Source: a bacterium | GTDB taxonomy: Bacteria > Bacillota > Bacilli > Lactobacillales > Streptococcaceae | Direction: 5' to 3' | Length of the DNA stretch: 64,000 nt | Assembly: GCA_905221375.1 (NCBI GenBank) | Contig: CAJNCY010000007.1 | Span: 1 to 64,000 of the forward strand | In this document: one piece after another, positions 8,019 through 17,913 of the stretch | Position numbering within the stretch: the stretch's first letter is position 1 | Layout: the number at the start of each line of letters is the position of its first letter | Notes under the pieces: model-generated | What the model was told of the DNA's origin: nothing | Database searches by the model: none | What the model saw: the letters and a program-made list of their open reading frames with translations, nothing else | Position numbers and translations under genes: made by a program

Positions 8019-11000
8019 ATGTCAAATAGTTTTGAAATTTTGATGAATCAACTGGGGATGCCTGCTGAAATGAGACAGGCATCTGCTTTATCACATGCTG
8101 ATATTGAACGAGTTGTGGTTCATAAAATTAGTAAGGTATGGGAGTTTCATTTCGTATTTTCTAATATATTACCGATTGAAATCTTTTTAGAATTAAAGAG
8201 AGGTTTGAGTGAGGAATTTTCTAAGACGGGCAATAAAGCTGTTTTCGAAATCAAGGCTCTGTCTCAAGAATTTTCAAATAAACTCTTGCAAGCCTATTAT
8301 AGAGAAGCTTTTTCTGAAGGGCCGTGTGCTAGTCAAGGCTTTAAATCTCTTTATCAGAATTTGCAAGTTCGTGCGGAGGGCAATCAGCTATTTATTGAAG
8401 GATCTGAGGCGATTGATAAGGAACATTTTAAGAAGAATCATCTTCCTAATTTAGCCAAACAACTTGAAAAGTTTGGTTTTCCAACTTTCAACTGTCAAGT
8501 AGAGAAGAATGATATCCTGACCCAAGAGCAGGAAGAGGCATTTCATGCTGAAAATGAGCAGATTGTTCAAGCGGCCAATGAGGAAGCGCTCCGTGCTATG
8601 GAACAACTGGAACAGATGGCACCTCCTCCAGCGGAAGAGAAACCAGCCTTTGATTTTCAAACGAAAAAAGCTGCAGCTAAACCCAAGCTGGATAAGGCAG
8701 AGATTACTCCTATGATCGAAGTGACGACTGAGGAAAATCGTCTGGTCTTTGAAGGGGTTGTTTTTGATATAGAGCAAAAAGTGACCAGAACAGGGCGTGT
8801 TTTGATCAACTTTAAAATGACCGACTACACTTCAAGTTTTTCTATGCAAAAGTGGGTTAAGAATGAGGAAGAGGCTCAGAAATTTGACCTCATCAAAAAG
8901 AATTCTTGGCTCCGAGTACGTGGGAATGTGGAGATGAATAACTTCACACGCGATTTGACTATGAACGTACAGGATGTGCAGGAAGTTGTTCACTATGAGC
9001 GGAAGGATTTGATGCCAGAAGGTGAGCGTCGAGTTGAGTTTCATGCTCATACTAACATGTCGACCATGGATGCTTTGCCAGAGGTCGAAGAGATTGTTGC
9101 GACAGCTGCTAAGTGGGGACACAAAGCAGTTGCTATCACAGACCACGGGAATGTTCAATCCTTCCCACACGGCTATAAGGCGGCTAAGAAAGCGGGAATT
9201 CAGCTGATCTATGGTATGGAAGCCAATATCGTGGAGGACCGTGTCCCTATCGTCTACAACGAAGTGGAGATGGACTTGTCAGAAGCAACCTATGTGGTCT
9301 TTGACGTGGAAACGACAGGTCTATCAGCTATCTATAATGATTTGATTCAGGTTGCGGCTTCTAAGATGTACAAGGGGAATGTTATTGCCGAATTTGATGA
9401 ATTTATTAATCCCGGGCATCCCTTGTCAGCCTTTACTACTGAGTTGACTGGAATTACAGATGATCATGTAAAAAATGCCAAACCACTGGAACAAGTTCTG
9501 CAAGAATTCCAAGAATTCTGCAAGGATACAGTCTTAGTTGCCCACAATGCGACCTTTGACGTTGGCTTTATGAATGCCAACTATGAGCGCCATGGTCTGC
9601 CTAAGATTAGCCAGCCAGTAATCGATACGCTGGAGTTTGCTAGAAATCTCTACCCTGAGTATAAACGTCATGGTTTGGGCCCTTTGACTAAGCGTTTCGG
9701 TGTGGCACTGGAACACCATCACATGGCCAATTACGATGCTGAAGCTACAGGTCGTCTGCTTTTCATCTTTATCAAAGAGGTAGCAGAAAAACATGGTGTG
9801 ACCGATCTAGCTAGACTCAACATTGATTTGATTAGTCCAGATTCTTATAAAAAAGCTAGGATCAAGCATGCGACCATCTATGTCAAGAATCAGGTAGGTC
9901 TAAAAAATATCTTTAAGCTAGTTTCTTTGTCCAATACTAAGTACTTTGAAGGGGTACCACGGATTCCGAGAACAGTTTTAGATGCCCATCGGGAAGGTTT
10001 GATTTTAGGCTCAGCTTGCTCGGAGGGTGAAGTTTTCGATGCAGTTGTTTCCCAGGGCGTGGATGCGGCGGTTGAGGTGGCCAAGTATTATGACTTTATT
10101 GAGGTTATGCCACCAGCTATCTATGCGCCATTGATTGCTAAAGAGCAGGTCAAGGATATGGAGGAACTACAGACTATTATCAAGAGTTTGATAGAGGTTG
10201 GAGACCGCCTTGGCAAGCCTGTTCTGGCTACGGGAAATGTCCATTATATCGAACCGGAAGAAGAAATTTACCGTGAAATTATCGTCCGTAGTTTGGGACA
10301 GGGGGCTATGATTAACCGAACCATTGGTCATGGTGAACATGCCCAACCAGCTCCTCTTCCCAAGGCTCATTTTCGAACGACAAATGAGATGTTGGATGAG
10401 TTTGCCTTCTTGGGAGAGGAACTGGCTCGCAAATTGGTTATTGAAAACACCAATGACTTGGCAGATATCTTTGAACCCGTTGAGGTCGTTAAGGGTGACT
10501 TGTACACGCCTTTCATCGACAAGGCTGAAGAAACAGTTGCTGAGCTGACATATAAGAAAGCTTTTGAGATTTATGGAAATCCGCTGCCAGATATTGTTGA
10601 TTTGCGGATTGAAAAAGAATTAACTTCTATTCTGGGGAATGGATTTGCTGTGATTTATCTGGCATCGCAGATGCTGGTGCAACGTTCCAATGAACGGGGT
10701 TACTTGGTTGGTTCTCGTGGGTCTGTAGGATCTAGTTTTGTTGCGACTATGATTGGAATTACAGAGGTCAATCCTCTATCTCCTCACTATGTCTGTGGTC
10801 AGTGTCAGTATAGTGAGTTTATCACAGATGGTTCTTACGGTTCAGGATTTGATATGCCTAATAAGGACTGTCCAAAATGTGGTCATAAACTCAGCAAAAA
10901 CGGACAGGATATTCCGTTTGAGACCTTCCTTGGTTTTGATGGGGATAAGGTTCCTGATATTGACTTGAACTTCTCGGGAGAAGATCAGCCTAGCGCTCAC

Positions 11001-12410
11001 TTGGATGTGCGTGATATCTTTGGTGAGGAATATGCCTTCCGTGCGGGAACGGTTGGTACGGTGGCTGCCAAGACCGCTTATGGATTTGTCAAGGGCTATG
11101 AGCGAGATTATGGCAAGTTTTATCGTGATGCAGAGGTGGAACGTCTTGCTCAAGGTGCAGCTGGTGTCAAACGAACGACAGGACAACACCCAGGGGGAAT
11201 CGTTGTTATTCCTAACTACATGGATGTCTACGACTTTACGCCTGTCCAGTATCCAGCAGATGATGTGACGGCTGAATGGCAGACGACTCACTTTAACTTC
11301 CACGATATCGATGAGAACGTCCTCAAACTCGATGTACTGGGACATGATGATCCGACTATGATTCGAAAACTTCAGGACTTGTCTGGTATTGACCCTAATG
11401 AAATCCCTATGGATGACGAAGGCGTGATGGCTCTCTTTTCTGGGACGGATGTACTAGGTGTAACTCCTGAACAAATCGGAACTCCGACAGGTATGCTGGG
11501 GATTCCAGAATTTGGAACCAACTTTGTACGTGGGATGGTAGATGAGACGCATCCGACGACTTTTGCGGAATTGCTTCAGCTGTCTGGACTGTCCCACGGT
11601 ACTGACGTTTGGCTGGGCAATGCTCAAGATCTGATTAAGCAAGGAATAGCAGATCTATCGACTGTTATCGGTTGTCGGGACGACATCATGGTTTACCTCA
11701 TGCATGCTGGTCTCGAACCTAAGATGGCCTTTACCATCATGGAACGGGTGCGTAAAGGCTTATGGCTGAAGATTTCCGAAGAGGAGAGAAATGGCTATAT
11801 CGAAGCCATGAAGGCTAATAAGGTGCCAGAGTGGTATATCGAATCCTGTGGGAAAATTAAGTATATGTTCCCTAAAGCCCATGCGGCAGCCTACGTTATG
11901 ATGGCCTTGCGTGTGGCCTACTTCAAGGTTCACCATCCCATTTATTATTACTGTGCTTACTTCTCAATACGTGCTAAGGCTTTTGATATCAAGACTATGG
12001 GTGCGGGCTTGGATGCCATCAAGCGCAGAATGGAAGAAATCTCTGAAAAACGGAAGAACAATGAAGCCTCTAATGTGGAAATTGATCTTTATACAACTCT
12101 TGAGATTGTCAATGAAATGTGGGAACGTGGTTTCAAGTTTGGGAAACTCGATCTCTATCGTAGTCAGGCGACAGAGTTCCTTATCGATGGGGATACCCTC
12201 ATTCCGCCATTTGTAGCAATGGATGGTCTAGGAGAGAACGTTGCTAAGCAGTTGGTGCGAGCGCGTGAAGAGGGAGAATTCCTCTCTAAAACAGAACTAC
12301 GCAAGCGTGGTGGGCTCTCATCAACATTGGTTGAAAAGATGGATGAAATGGGGATTCTGGGCAATATGCCAGAGGATAACCAGTTGAGTTTGTTTGATGA
12401 GTTATTTTAA
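8019..12410 (+). CDS. polC: DNA polymerase III alpha subunit, Gram-positive PolC type
   Basis: A 1463-aa replicative polymerase, the usual length for streptococcal PolC. Order: N-terminal domain, OB fold (about residues 230-320), PHP domain ([13 protein letters not shown], about 343), inserted DnaQ-like 3'-5' exonuclease with FDVETTG (about 428) and the C-terminal palm. A zinc-finger-like CGQC...CPKCGH lies near residues 926-950, and the palm carries PDIDLNFSG. It has its own extended -10 promoter. It is monocistronic by position: the next gene has its own candidate promoter after an inverted repeat. Confidence 0.97.
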   Translation: MSNSFEILMNQLGMPAEMRQASALSHADIERVVVHKISKVWEFHFVFSNILPIEIFLELKRGLSEEFSKTGNKAVFEIKALSQEFSNKLLQAYYREAFSEGPCASQGFKSLYQNLQVRAEGNQLFIEGSEAIDKEHFKKNHLPNLAKQLEKFGFPTFNCQVEKNDILTQEQEEAFHAENEQIVQAANEEALRAMEQLEQMAPPPAEEKPAFDFQTKKAAAKPKLDKAEITPMIEVTTEENRLVFEGVVFDIEQKVTRTGRVLINFKMTDYTSSFSMQKWVKNEEEAQKFDLIKKNSWLRVRGNVEMNNFTRDLTMNVQDVQEVVHYERKDLMPEGERRVEFHAHTNMSTMDALPEVEEIVATAAKWGHKAVAITDHGNVQSFPHGYKAAKKAGIQLIYGMEANIVEDRVPIVYNEVEMDLSEATYVVFDVETTGLSAIYNDLIQVAASKMYKGNVIAEFDEFINPGHPLSAFTTELTGITDDHVKNAKPLEQVLQEFQEFCKDTVLVAHNATFDVGFMNANYERHGLPKISQPVIDTLEFARNLYPEYKRHGLGPLTKRFGVALEHHHMANYDAEATGRLLFIFIKEVAEKHGVTDLARLNIDLISPDSYKKARIKHATIYVKNQVGLKNIFKLVSLSNTKYFEGVPRIPRTVLDAHREGLILGSACSEGEVFDAVVSQGVDAAVEVAKYYDFIEVMPPAIYAPLIAKEQVKDMEELQTIIKSLIEVGDRLGKPVLATGNVHYIEPEEEIYREIIVRSLGQGAMINRTIGHGEHAQPAPLPKAHFRTTNEMLDEFAFLGEELARKLVIENTNDLADIFEPVEVVKGDLYTPFIDKAEETVAELTYKKAFEIYGNPLPDIVDLRIEKELTSILGNGFAVIYLASQMLVQRSNERGYLVGSRGSVGSSFVATMIGITEVNPLSPHYVCGQCQYSEFITDGSYGSGFDMPNKDCPKCGHKLSKNGQDIPFETFLGFDGDKVPDIDLNFSGEDQPSAHLDVRDIFGEEYAFRAGTVGTVAAKTAYGFVKGYERDYGKFYRDAEVERLAQGAAGVKRTTGQHPGGIVVIPNYMDVYDFTPVQYPADDVTAEWQTTHFNFHDIDENVLKLDVLGHDDPTMIRKLQDLSGIDPNEIPMDDEGVMALFSGTDVLGVTPEQIGTPTGMLGIPEFGTNFVRGMVDETHPTTFAELLQLSGLSHGTDVWLGNAQDLIKQGIADLSTVIGCRDDIMVYLMHAGLEPKMAFTIMERVRKGLWLKISEEERNGYIEAMKANKVPEWYIESCGKIKYMFPKAHAAAYVMMALRVAYFKVHHPIYYYCAYFSIRAKAFDIKTMGAGLDAIKRRMEEISEKRKNNEASNVEIDLYTTLEIVNEMWERGFKFGKLDLYRSQATEFLIDGDTLIPPFVAMDGLGENVAKQLVRAREEGEFLSKTELRKRGGLSSTLVEKMDEMGILGNMPEDNQLSLFDELF

Positions 12411-12427
12411 AAAAATTGTTTATTTTG

Positions 12428-12466
12428 ATCAAGTGGACAAAATATGTCCACTTGATTTGTTATAAT
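12428..12466. promoter_or_regulatory. 12-bp perfect inverted repeat overlapping a candidate promoter
   Basis: ATCAAGTGGACA (12428-12439) and TGTCCACTTGAT (12445-12456) are perfectly inverted around a 5-nt gap. The 3' flank (TTGTTATAATTC) is not a clean T-run, so it is a mediocre terminator for polC. TATAAT at 12461-12466 would place the -35 region inside the repeat. It can therefore be an operator for the following gene, a terminator, or both. Confidence 0.6.
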
Positions 12467-12498
12467 TCTCTTAAAAATAATAGAAAAGAGAGTATAAT

Positions 12499-13020
12499 AT
12501 GGTGGATCAAGGAATTTTAAATTCTAACGTGTCAATTGAAGAGCAAATTTACAATTTTGAAAAAGGCTTGAAAGATGATGGGAGTGATTGGACTGGATTC
12601 CCACAAATAGACTTAAAAGAAGATTCTCAATGTATTTACATTTGCGGTATTTCAGAGACTGACAGATGGCATTTGTTTTATACGTTAACTAAAATAAAAC
12701 CTGCTACTCCAATAGCATCACTTGCATATTATCGAGTGAGAGATAATTTGATTTTTTCTAAACATAGTCAATGGATGAAACTGCAAATGGGGTATACAGA
12801 GTATGATTTGATTTTTCTGGATGGAGTTCAATTTTTGGGAGAGGCTGATCAAAGGGTACAGGAATACTGGATGCAGCGATTCAAAGAGAGTAAGAAAAGA
12901 GGTAGACTCTTCATTGTATATTCAGACTGCTTACCCGAAGACTTAAAAAATATGGATGAATCCGTAGTTGAGTTCTTCGAATCTGGCATAGTGGTACAGT
13001 TGAAATCACCTAAGGGCTAG
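12499..13020 (+). CDS. Degenerate DnaA-like AAA+ domain protein
   Basis: Encodes 173 aa. By eye the C-terminal two thirds follow the DnaA/Hda AAA+ core. YDLIFLDGVQFLG (about residues 103-115) matches the Walker B stretch (DVLLIDDIQFL in DnaA), LFIVYSDCLPEDL (about 137-149) matches sensor 1 (IVISSDRPPKE), and FFESGIVVQLKSP matches the box after it (FEWGLITDITPP). The Walker A loop is replaced by GISETDRWH without GKT, the second Walker B Asp is Gly, and the arginine-finger region lacks its Arg. DnaA domains I and IV are absent. ATP binding is thus doubtful. Location directly after polC suggests a replication-linked role, but this is inference; membership of the next operon is also possible. 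Confidence 0.6.
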   Translation: MVDQGILNSNVSIEEQIYNFEKGLKDDGSDWTGFPQIDLKEDSQCIYICGISETDRWHLFYTLTKIKPATPIASLAYYRVRDNLIFSKHSQWMKLQMGYTEYDLIFLDGVQFLGEADQRVQEYWMQRFKESKKRGRLFIVYSDCLPEDLKNMDESVVEFFESGIVVQLKSPKG

Positions 13021-13052
13021 TTTATTTTGCTTTAATCGTTTTGAATATAAAG

Positions 13053-13091
13053 TTCTAGTTAGACTATAGAAGTGATAATAATGTACTAGAA
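13053..13091. promoter_or_regulatory. Inverted repeat before the WYL regulator gene
   Basis: TTCTAGT (13053-13059) and ACTAGAA (13085-13091) form a perfect 7-bp inverted pair with centres 32 bp apart, about three helical turns. A -10-like GATAAT lies between them at 13074-13079. This is a plausible operator for autoregulation by the WYL protein encoded next. WYL regulators of defence loci such as BrxR bind inverted repeats; the assignment here is inference. Confidence 0.35.
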
Positions 13092-13129
13092 ATAATATTG
13101 TTTGAATAATATGTAGAAGGAAATTGCAA

Positions 13130-14080
13130 ATGAATGATCAAGAGAGACTACTAACTATCTTTTTACGCTTACAATTAGGTACTTTATTAGGAAAAAAGCA
13201 ACTGGCTCAGGAATTTGAGGTTAGTGAAAAGACGATACAGAGAGATTTTTCGCTACTCCGTGATATTTTATCTAATAACACCAGTTATAGTGGAGATTTG
13301 CTTTATAACCGTAAAATGAATAAGTATAGCCTATCAAGTAAGTCAGTTTTTAGTAAAAAGGATATTCTCGTTATTTCAAAGATTTTATTGGAAAATCGAG
13401 CACTGAATCGGTCAGAAATTGATAGCTTACTAAAAAATTTACTGATCTTAGTTCCTCGTGATGATCAAAAAGAAATTGAGCAGATTATTGGCAGTGAAAA
13501 GCTTAATTATGCTCCCTTAACGGATCAGCAAAATAGAATAGAGAAAATTTGGAATTTATCAGAAGCCATTTTGCATGAGCAAGTTCTAGACATTGTCTAT
13601 CAAAAACCTTATTCTGAGTCTTCTAAGAGGCAGACTGTTTTACCAGTATCTCTTTACTATGATAGTCATTATTTCTATCTGGTTGTTTACCAGTTGAAAC
13701 ATGCTACTTATATTACTTTAAGAGTAGACCGTATCCAGTCATGGTCTCTTAGTGGTATAGAGAAACCCTCTATTTCTTATCGAGATAAATTTAGAGATGG
13801 CGACATTCGTAACGAGAGAGTAGATGCTTTTATCGGGAAGAAAATCAGTATTGAAATCGAGTATTTGTACGATCCGACGATTGTGATGGATCAATTTCCA
13901 AATGCAAAAATAGTTGGGAAAAATGGCGATTGGACTCATTTTCAGTTTGAAAGTCAGCATACACCAGGGCTTAAACGCTGGTTGCTGGGACAAGGGGAAG
14001 CAGTTACTGTTTTGTCTCCTCGGATTTTAGTAGAGGATATGAAGCAAACAGTTCAAGAAATGATAGATAAATATAGATGA
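13130..14080 (+). CDS. WYL-domain transcriptional regulator
   Basis: About 316 aa. An N-terminal DeoR-like winged helix (KKQLAQEFEVSEKTIQRDFSLLR, described by its key residues Q-L-A, E-K-T-I-Q-R-D) is followed by a WYL domain with the YFYLVVYQL core and the RVDRI motif, and a C-terminal WCX-type extension (KRWLLGQGEAVTVLSP). I chose ATG 13130, 9 nt after AGAAGG, over the TTG at 13124, which is too close to that site. It sits 7 bp upstream of a DUF262 gene and very likely controls it. WYL proteins sense nucleic acid or nucleotide ligands and often regulate phage-defence operons. Confidence 0.88.
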   Translation: MNDQERLLTIFLRLQLGTLLGKKQLAQEFEVSEKTIQRDFSLLRDILSNNTSYSGDLLYNRKMNKYSLSSKSVFSKKDILVISKILLENRALNRSEIDSLLKNLLILVPRDDQKEIEQIIGSEKLNYAPLTDQQNRIEKIWNLSEAILHEQVLDIVYQKPYSESSKRQTVLPVSLYYDSHYFYLVVYQLKHATYITLRVDRIQSWSLSGIEKPSISYRDKFRDGDIRNERVDAFIGKKISIEIEYLYDPTIVMDQFPNAKIVGKNGDWTHFQFESQHTPGLKRWLLGQGEAVTVLSPRILVEDMKQTVQEMIDKYR

Positions 14081-14087
14081 GGATAAA

Positions 14088-15401
14088 ATGACTATTCAAT
14101 TTACTTCTAAAAAGGTTGGAGAACTATTGAAAGAAGGGGACTTGCGGATTCCTTCTTATCAAAGACCTTATAAATGGAACAGAAAACATATCCGTAATCT
14201 TTTTTATGATTTACGAGATGCTATGGGGAAAAAGGAATATCAGATTGGCTCCGTTATCCTGCATAAGAATGATGGACACTTAGATATTGTCGATGGACAG
14301 CAACGGCTAATTTCAATTTCTTTGTTTCTTCATTCGTTAGATGATTTAGAGAATTATAAGGGTGCGAATCAACTGTTGAGTGCTGAAGAATTTGGAGAGA
14401 TATCTTGCTATCATGCGAGTGAAAATTATAATGAGTGGAAAAATTTAACTCAATTAGTTGGCGAAAATGAGGCAAAAGATATTTGCAACTTTTTATTAGA
14501 GAATTGTGCTGTCTCTGTGATTACTATGCCCCAAGAACGATTATCAGAAGCCTTTCAGTTATTTGATTCTCAGAATAATCGTGGAAAATCTTTAGAACCT
14601 CATGATTTGCTCAAAGCTTATCATCTTCGCAAGCAAGATTCCGAAGATGAAAGAATTGTGGAAAAGTGGGAGCAATTTGTAGAGGATAAAGAGTTAAGTC
14701 TCAAAGAGTTGTTTGATAAACATCTTTTTCGTATGAGACGTTGGTCGCGAGGAGAGACAGGATTAACAAACAAGCGTTATGGATCTTATCTCCGCTTTAC
14801 AGAGGATTTTATTGACGATTTTAAAGGCGTTGATTTGAATCAGAACTTTCCATATCTAGAATTGTATCGTCATATTGAAAATCTCCCTATGTCAATTACT
14901 ATGCCAATCATTGATGGAAGTAAATTTTTTGAGTATATTGAATCTGCTCATGAAACTATTAGAGTTCATAAAAATTTTTTAAATAAACAGTTAGGGGTCT
15001 CTAATGAGTCAGAGAAGGAAGAACAAAATTTAGCTTACCCAGAAGGTATGTTAAACATTTACAATAGCTCAAAGGGGCGCTACCTCAAGTGTCACAATCT
15101 ATTTCTAAATATTTGCTTGCTTTTCGCAGATAGATTTGGAAAAGATGAGCTATCAAAGGAGATAGTAGAGACCTTGTTTATTTGGTCTTACTACCCTCGA
15201 GTTAAATCTAAAGCCATATATGATGCGACGGTTGGGAACTATGCTGCTGGTGGAAGGTTTAGACAAAAAGAGGTTCAAAAGCTATTTCAACTTTTATCCC
15301 ATGCTGTCACTCCGAATGATTTTATGATCAAGATAGATAGAGAGTTATTTGAAAATTATACTGTGGATAGGATTATAGAAGAGGAAAAAGATAAATGGTA
15401 G
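14088..15401 (+). CDS. DUF262 (GmrS/ParB-like) protein, without HNH domain
   Basis: A 437-aa protein with the DUF262 signatures. These are IPSYQRPYKW near residues 22-31, IVDGQQRL near 66-73 (the DGQQR nucleotide-hydrolysis motif of the ParB/sulfiredoxin fold) and DSQNNRGKSLEPHDLLKAY near 157-175. The C-terminal half looks alpha-helical, and I see no DUF1524 His-Asn-His motifs. In GmrSD the DUF262 part hydrolyses nucleotides and licenses the nuclease part. The stop overlaps the next gene by 7 bp, so the two proteins are made together and probably form a complex. Confidence 0.85.
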   Translation: MTIQFTSKKVGELLKEGDLRIPSYQRPYKWNRKHIRNLFYDLRDAMGKKEYQIGSVILHKNDGHLDIVDGQQRLISISLFLHSLDDLENYKGANQLLSAEEFGEISCYHASENYNEWKNLTQLVGENEAKDICNFLLENCAVSVITMPQERLSEAFQLFDSQNNRGKSLEPHDLLKAYHLRKQDSEDERIVEKWEQFVEDKELSLKELFDKHLFRMRRWSRGETGLTNKRYGSYLRFTEDFIDDFKGVDLNQNFPYLELYRHIENLPMSITMPIIDGSKFFEYIESAHETIRVHKNFLNKQLGVSNESEKEEQNLAYPEGMLNIYNSSKGRYLKCHNLFLNICLLFADRFGKDELSKEIVETLFIWSYYPRVKSKAIYDATVGNYAAGGRFRQKEVQKLFQLLSHAVTPNDFMIKIDRELFENYTVDRIIEEEKDKW

Positions 15402-17269
15402 AAACACATATAAGCTTATTAGTTAATCGTTTGTTAAATGAAGATACCTATGCCATTCCTCTTTATCAGAGAAATTTTGCTTGGACTTATGATGAAATTG
15501 AACAGTTACTGAATGACGTAGCAGATGCTTTTCAAGAAAATAGAGACAATTATTATATTGGAACATTAGTCGTTAATAAAGAGAATGACATTTTCAAAAT
15601 CATAGATGGGCAACAACGAACAACAGCCCTTAATTTGATTGCCTTAGCTTTGAAGCATGAGTTTGGTTTTGATAGATTGAAAGCTGTCAATCTTACCTTC
15701 CCAGCTCGGAAGAAATCAAATGAGAATATTCAAAAGCTATTTACCAAGCAAAAAATTTCAGAGTGCGATGAAAATGAGCTGACTAGAGGTTACGGACATG
15801 CTAAAGACGCATTGAAAAAAGTGCTAGATGAGCGCCGTCTTGATCCTCAGTCTTTCGTTGATTATCTTTTTGAGAATGTCATCATTTTTCGGAGTATACT
15901 TCCTGAAGATTTAGATTTGAATCTTTATTTCGAACGTTTCAACTCTCGAGGAGAACAACTAGAGGCTCATGAGATTCTTAAGGCGCAAATGATGGCTAAG
16001 TTCGGTACAGATCAAGAAATGGCGCAAAAGTTTGCAAGGATTTGGGATGCCTGTGCAGAATTTGATAAGCCGGTAATAAAAACTTTTCAAATCCGAAGTA
16101 GACCAAAAAATACTGATGAAGAGGGTGAGAAAATTTTTGGTAAAGAATTTACTAACTTCAAATTGGAAAGTGTATTTGAGAAAATAAGAGTAAAAAAAAT
16201 TGAGCAACGAAGTTTACTAGATGCAATTACTCAGACAAAATATGAAAGTAGTAGCTTAGTAAATAATGGAGCAGATATTTCAAATTATACGACTGTAATT
16301 GATTTTCCAACATTTTTACTTCAAGTTTTTTTCATCATGGAAGGAAATGATGAAACTACATTTGATGATAAAAAATTATTGAAAATTTTTGAAATTGAAC
16401 GACGAGATAGAGAATGGGTCCAACAATTTGGGCAACTACTTCTGACTATGAAGCATATATTTGATACGCTTATCGTAAAAAATGTCCAATTAGAAAATGA
16501 AACCGAATGGCAAATCAAACGAGGTCAGTATGATACATATCAACGAAATGAAAATAGAGGGTGGAAATATGTTCGAATTAACTTTCAAAAAAATACTTTT
16601 GACAATTTAAACAAAAACATTATCCTTCTCCAATCCATGTTTGCTGTGACCTTTACTGCCAATCGTGACAGTCGTTGGTTATATGAAATCTTGCAATTCC
16701 TCTTTAACCATATTGAAGAGTTAAATCAAACAGAATTTGCTAGTCAGTTTAAGGATTTTCTTGAGAAAATGGCAGTGAGATATGCTGAGGAAAGTTTGTT
16801 TGACAAGGATGGAAATATCAAAAGATATGGCGCCATTCGTGTTTATGATTTCAATTTTATAGATTATGTTTTATGGAAAAATTGTTCGGATTTAAAAGTA
16901 AAGTATTCGAACGTTGAATTTGAAGATTTTAAGTTTACATATCGTCGTTCCATAGAGCACTGGTTTCCACAACATCCAAATAGTGATGAAATAGTTGAAA
17001 AGATTGATGATAAATTTTTGCACTCCTTCGGGAATCTTTGTATCATTACAGATAGTCAGAATTCGAAGTTTGGAAATTTAGTTCCAAGTGCAAAATATAA
17101 TCAATGGCAAGATATATTTTATCGTCAAAGTTTAAAATTACAGATGATGGCAGAGATAACTTCTAAAAAAGATTCTGGTTGGGGTACGGAACAAATAACA
17201 GAACTGGAAAAAGAGATTTTGACTAGGGTAAATGATTTTATAGAAAGCAAGTCATCGGAGCAACGATAA
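15395..17269 (+). CDS. DUF262-DUF1524 protein (GmrSD-like nuclease)
   Basis: A 624-aa protein. The N-terminal DUF262 domain has IPLYQRNFAW (about residues 18-27), IIDGQQRTTA (about 69-78) and FNSRGEQLEAHEILKAQ. The C terminus carries the DUF1524 HNH-like pattern: IEHWFPQHP (about 528-536), then SFGNLCIITDSQNSKFGN, giving the His, Asn and final Asn of the beta-beta-alpha metal nuclease. This two-domain order matches GmrSD and SspE-type restriction enzymes that cut modified or unmodified phage DNA. It is translationally coupled to the preceding DUF262 gene (ATGGTAG overlap). The stretch is visibly A/T-rich with less biased codons than its neighbours, consistent with acquisition. Confidence 0.87.
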   Translation: MVETHISLLVNRLLNEDTYAIPLYQRNFAWTYDEIEQLLNDVADAFQENRDNYYIGTLVVNKENDIFKIIDGQQRTTALNLIALALKHEFGFDRLKAVNLTFPARKKSNENIQKLFTKQKISECDENELTRGYGHAKDALKKVLDERRLDPQSFVDYLFENVIIFRSILPEDLDLNLYFERFNSRGEQLEAHEILKAQMMAKFGTDQEMAQKFARIWDACAEFDKPVIKTFQIRSRPKNTDEEGEKIFGKEFTNFKLESVFEKIRVKKIEQRSLLDAITQTKYESSSLVNNGADISNYTTVIDFPTFLLQVFFIMEGNDETTFDDKKLLKIFEIERRDREWVQQFGQLLLTMKHIFDTLIVKNVQLENETEWQIKRGQYDTYQRNENRGWKYVRINFQKNTFDNLNKNIILLQSMFAVTFTANRDSRWLYEILQFLFNHIEELNQTEFASQFKDFLEKMAVRYAEESLFDKDGNIKRYGAIRVYDFNFIDYVLWKNCSDLKVKYSNVEFEDFKFTYRRSIEHWFPQHPNSDEIVEKIDDKFLHSFGNLCIITDSQNSKFGNLVPSAKYNQWQDIFYRQSLKLQMMAEITSKKDSGWGTEQITELEKEILTRVNDFIESKSSEQR

Positions 17270-17280
17270 TCATCTATTTA

Positions 17281-17326
17281 AAGAGGCTGATGTATATCTA
17301 TTAGATTTACATTAGCCTTCTTTTTT
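17281..17326 (+). terminator. Terminator of the WYL-DUF262 operon
   Basis: AAGAGGCTGATGTA (17281-17294) pairs with TACATTAGCCTTCTT (17308-17322, one bulge), followed by TTTT. A strong intrinsic terminator that closes the accessory operon. Confidence 0.85.
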
Positions 17327-17358
17327 GTTAAAATAATAGATAGAAAGAGGGTGAGAGT

Positions 17359-17622
17359 ATGTCAAAGACGAGCATGAGCATTCGTTTGGATAGCGAGGTT
17401 AAGGAGCAGGCCCAACAGGTGTTTAATAATCTGGGAATGGATATGACAACAGCTATCAATATTTTCCTTCGTCAGGCTATTCAATATCAGGGATTACCTT
17501 TCGATGTCAGACTAGACGAGAATCGGAGGTTGCTTGAGGTATTAACGGATTTAGACCAGAATCGTAATATGAGCCAACCCTTTGAATCAGTCTCTGACTT
17601 GATGGAGGATTTGCGTGCTTAA
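17359..17622 (+). CDS. RelB/DinJ family antitoxin
   Basis: An 87-aa antitoxin. The N-terminal ribbon-helix-helix region (SMSIRLDSEVKEQAQQVF) and GMDMTTAINIFLRQA are the standard DinJ motifs for DNA binding and dimerisation; the C-terminal part wraps the toxin. A GAGGGTGAGAG site precedes the start, and a TAAAAT -10 lies near 17329. The last 8 bp overlap the toxin gene. Expected to repress its own promoter together with the toxin. Confidence 0.9.
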   Translation: MSKTSMSIRLDSEVKEQAQQVFNNLGMDMTTAINIFLRQAIQYQGLPFDVRLDENRRLLEVLTDLDQNRNMSQPFESVSDLMEDLRA

Positions 17623-17893
17623 GATTCGTTATCATAAACAGTTTAAAAAAGATTTTAAGTTGGCTATGAAGCGTGGTTTGAGGGCAGAATTATTAGAAGA
17701 AGTTTTAAATTTTCTTGTTCAAGAAAAAGATCTTCCTGCTAGATATCGTGATCATCAATTGACGGCATCTAAGCATTTTCAAGGAGTTCGTGAATGCCAT
17801 ATCCAGCCAGATTGGCTTTTGGTTTATAAAGTAGACAAGGAAGAATTGATTTTAAACTTGCTTAGGACAGGCAGTCATAGTCATTTGTTTTAA
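17615..17893 (+). CDS. YafQ/RelE family mRNA interferase toxin
   Basis: A 92-aa YafQ-type toxin, a ribosome-dependent mRNA endonuclease. It has the conserved core GVRECHIQPDWLLVYK and the C-terminal LRTGSHSHLF, including the catalytic histidines typical of YafQ. It starts with GTG at 17615 behind TGGAGGAT and overlaps the antitoxin by 8 bp. It forms a type II toxin-antitoxin pair with the upstream gene and appears intact. Confidence 0.9.
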   Translation: MLKIRYHKQFKKDFKLAMKRGLRAELLEEVLNFLVQEKDLPARYRDHQLTASKHFQGVRECHIQPDWLLVYKVDKEELILNLLRTGSHSHLF

Positions 17894-17913
17894 TAAATTT
17901 TAAGGGGGTTCTC

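Noticed and set aside
10842..11345. 167-codon minus-strand frame inside polC
   Set aside because: No start signal, no domain; explained by the polC reading frame.
12493..12498. TATAAT directly before the start codon of the DnaA-like gene
   Set aside because: It touches the ATG, so transcription would begin inside the gene. The TATAAT at 12461 is better placed and a ribosome site exists.
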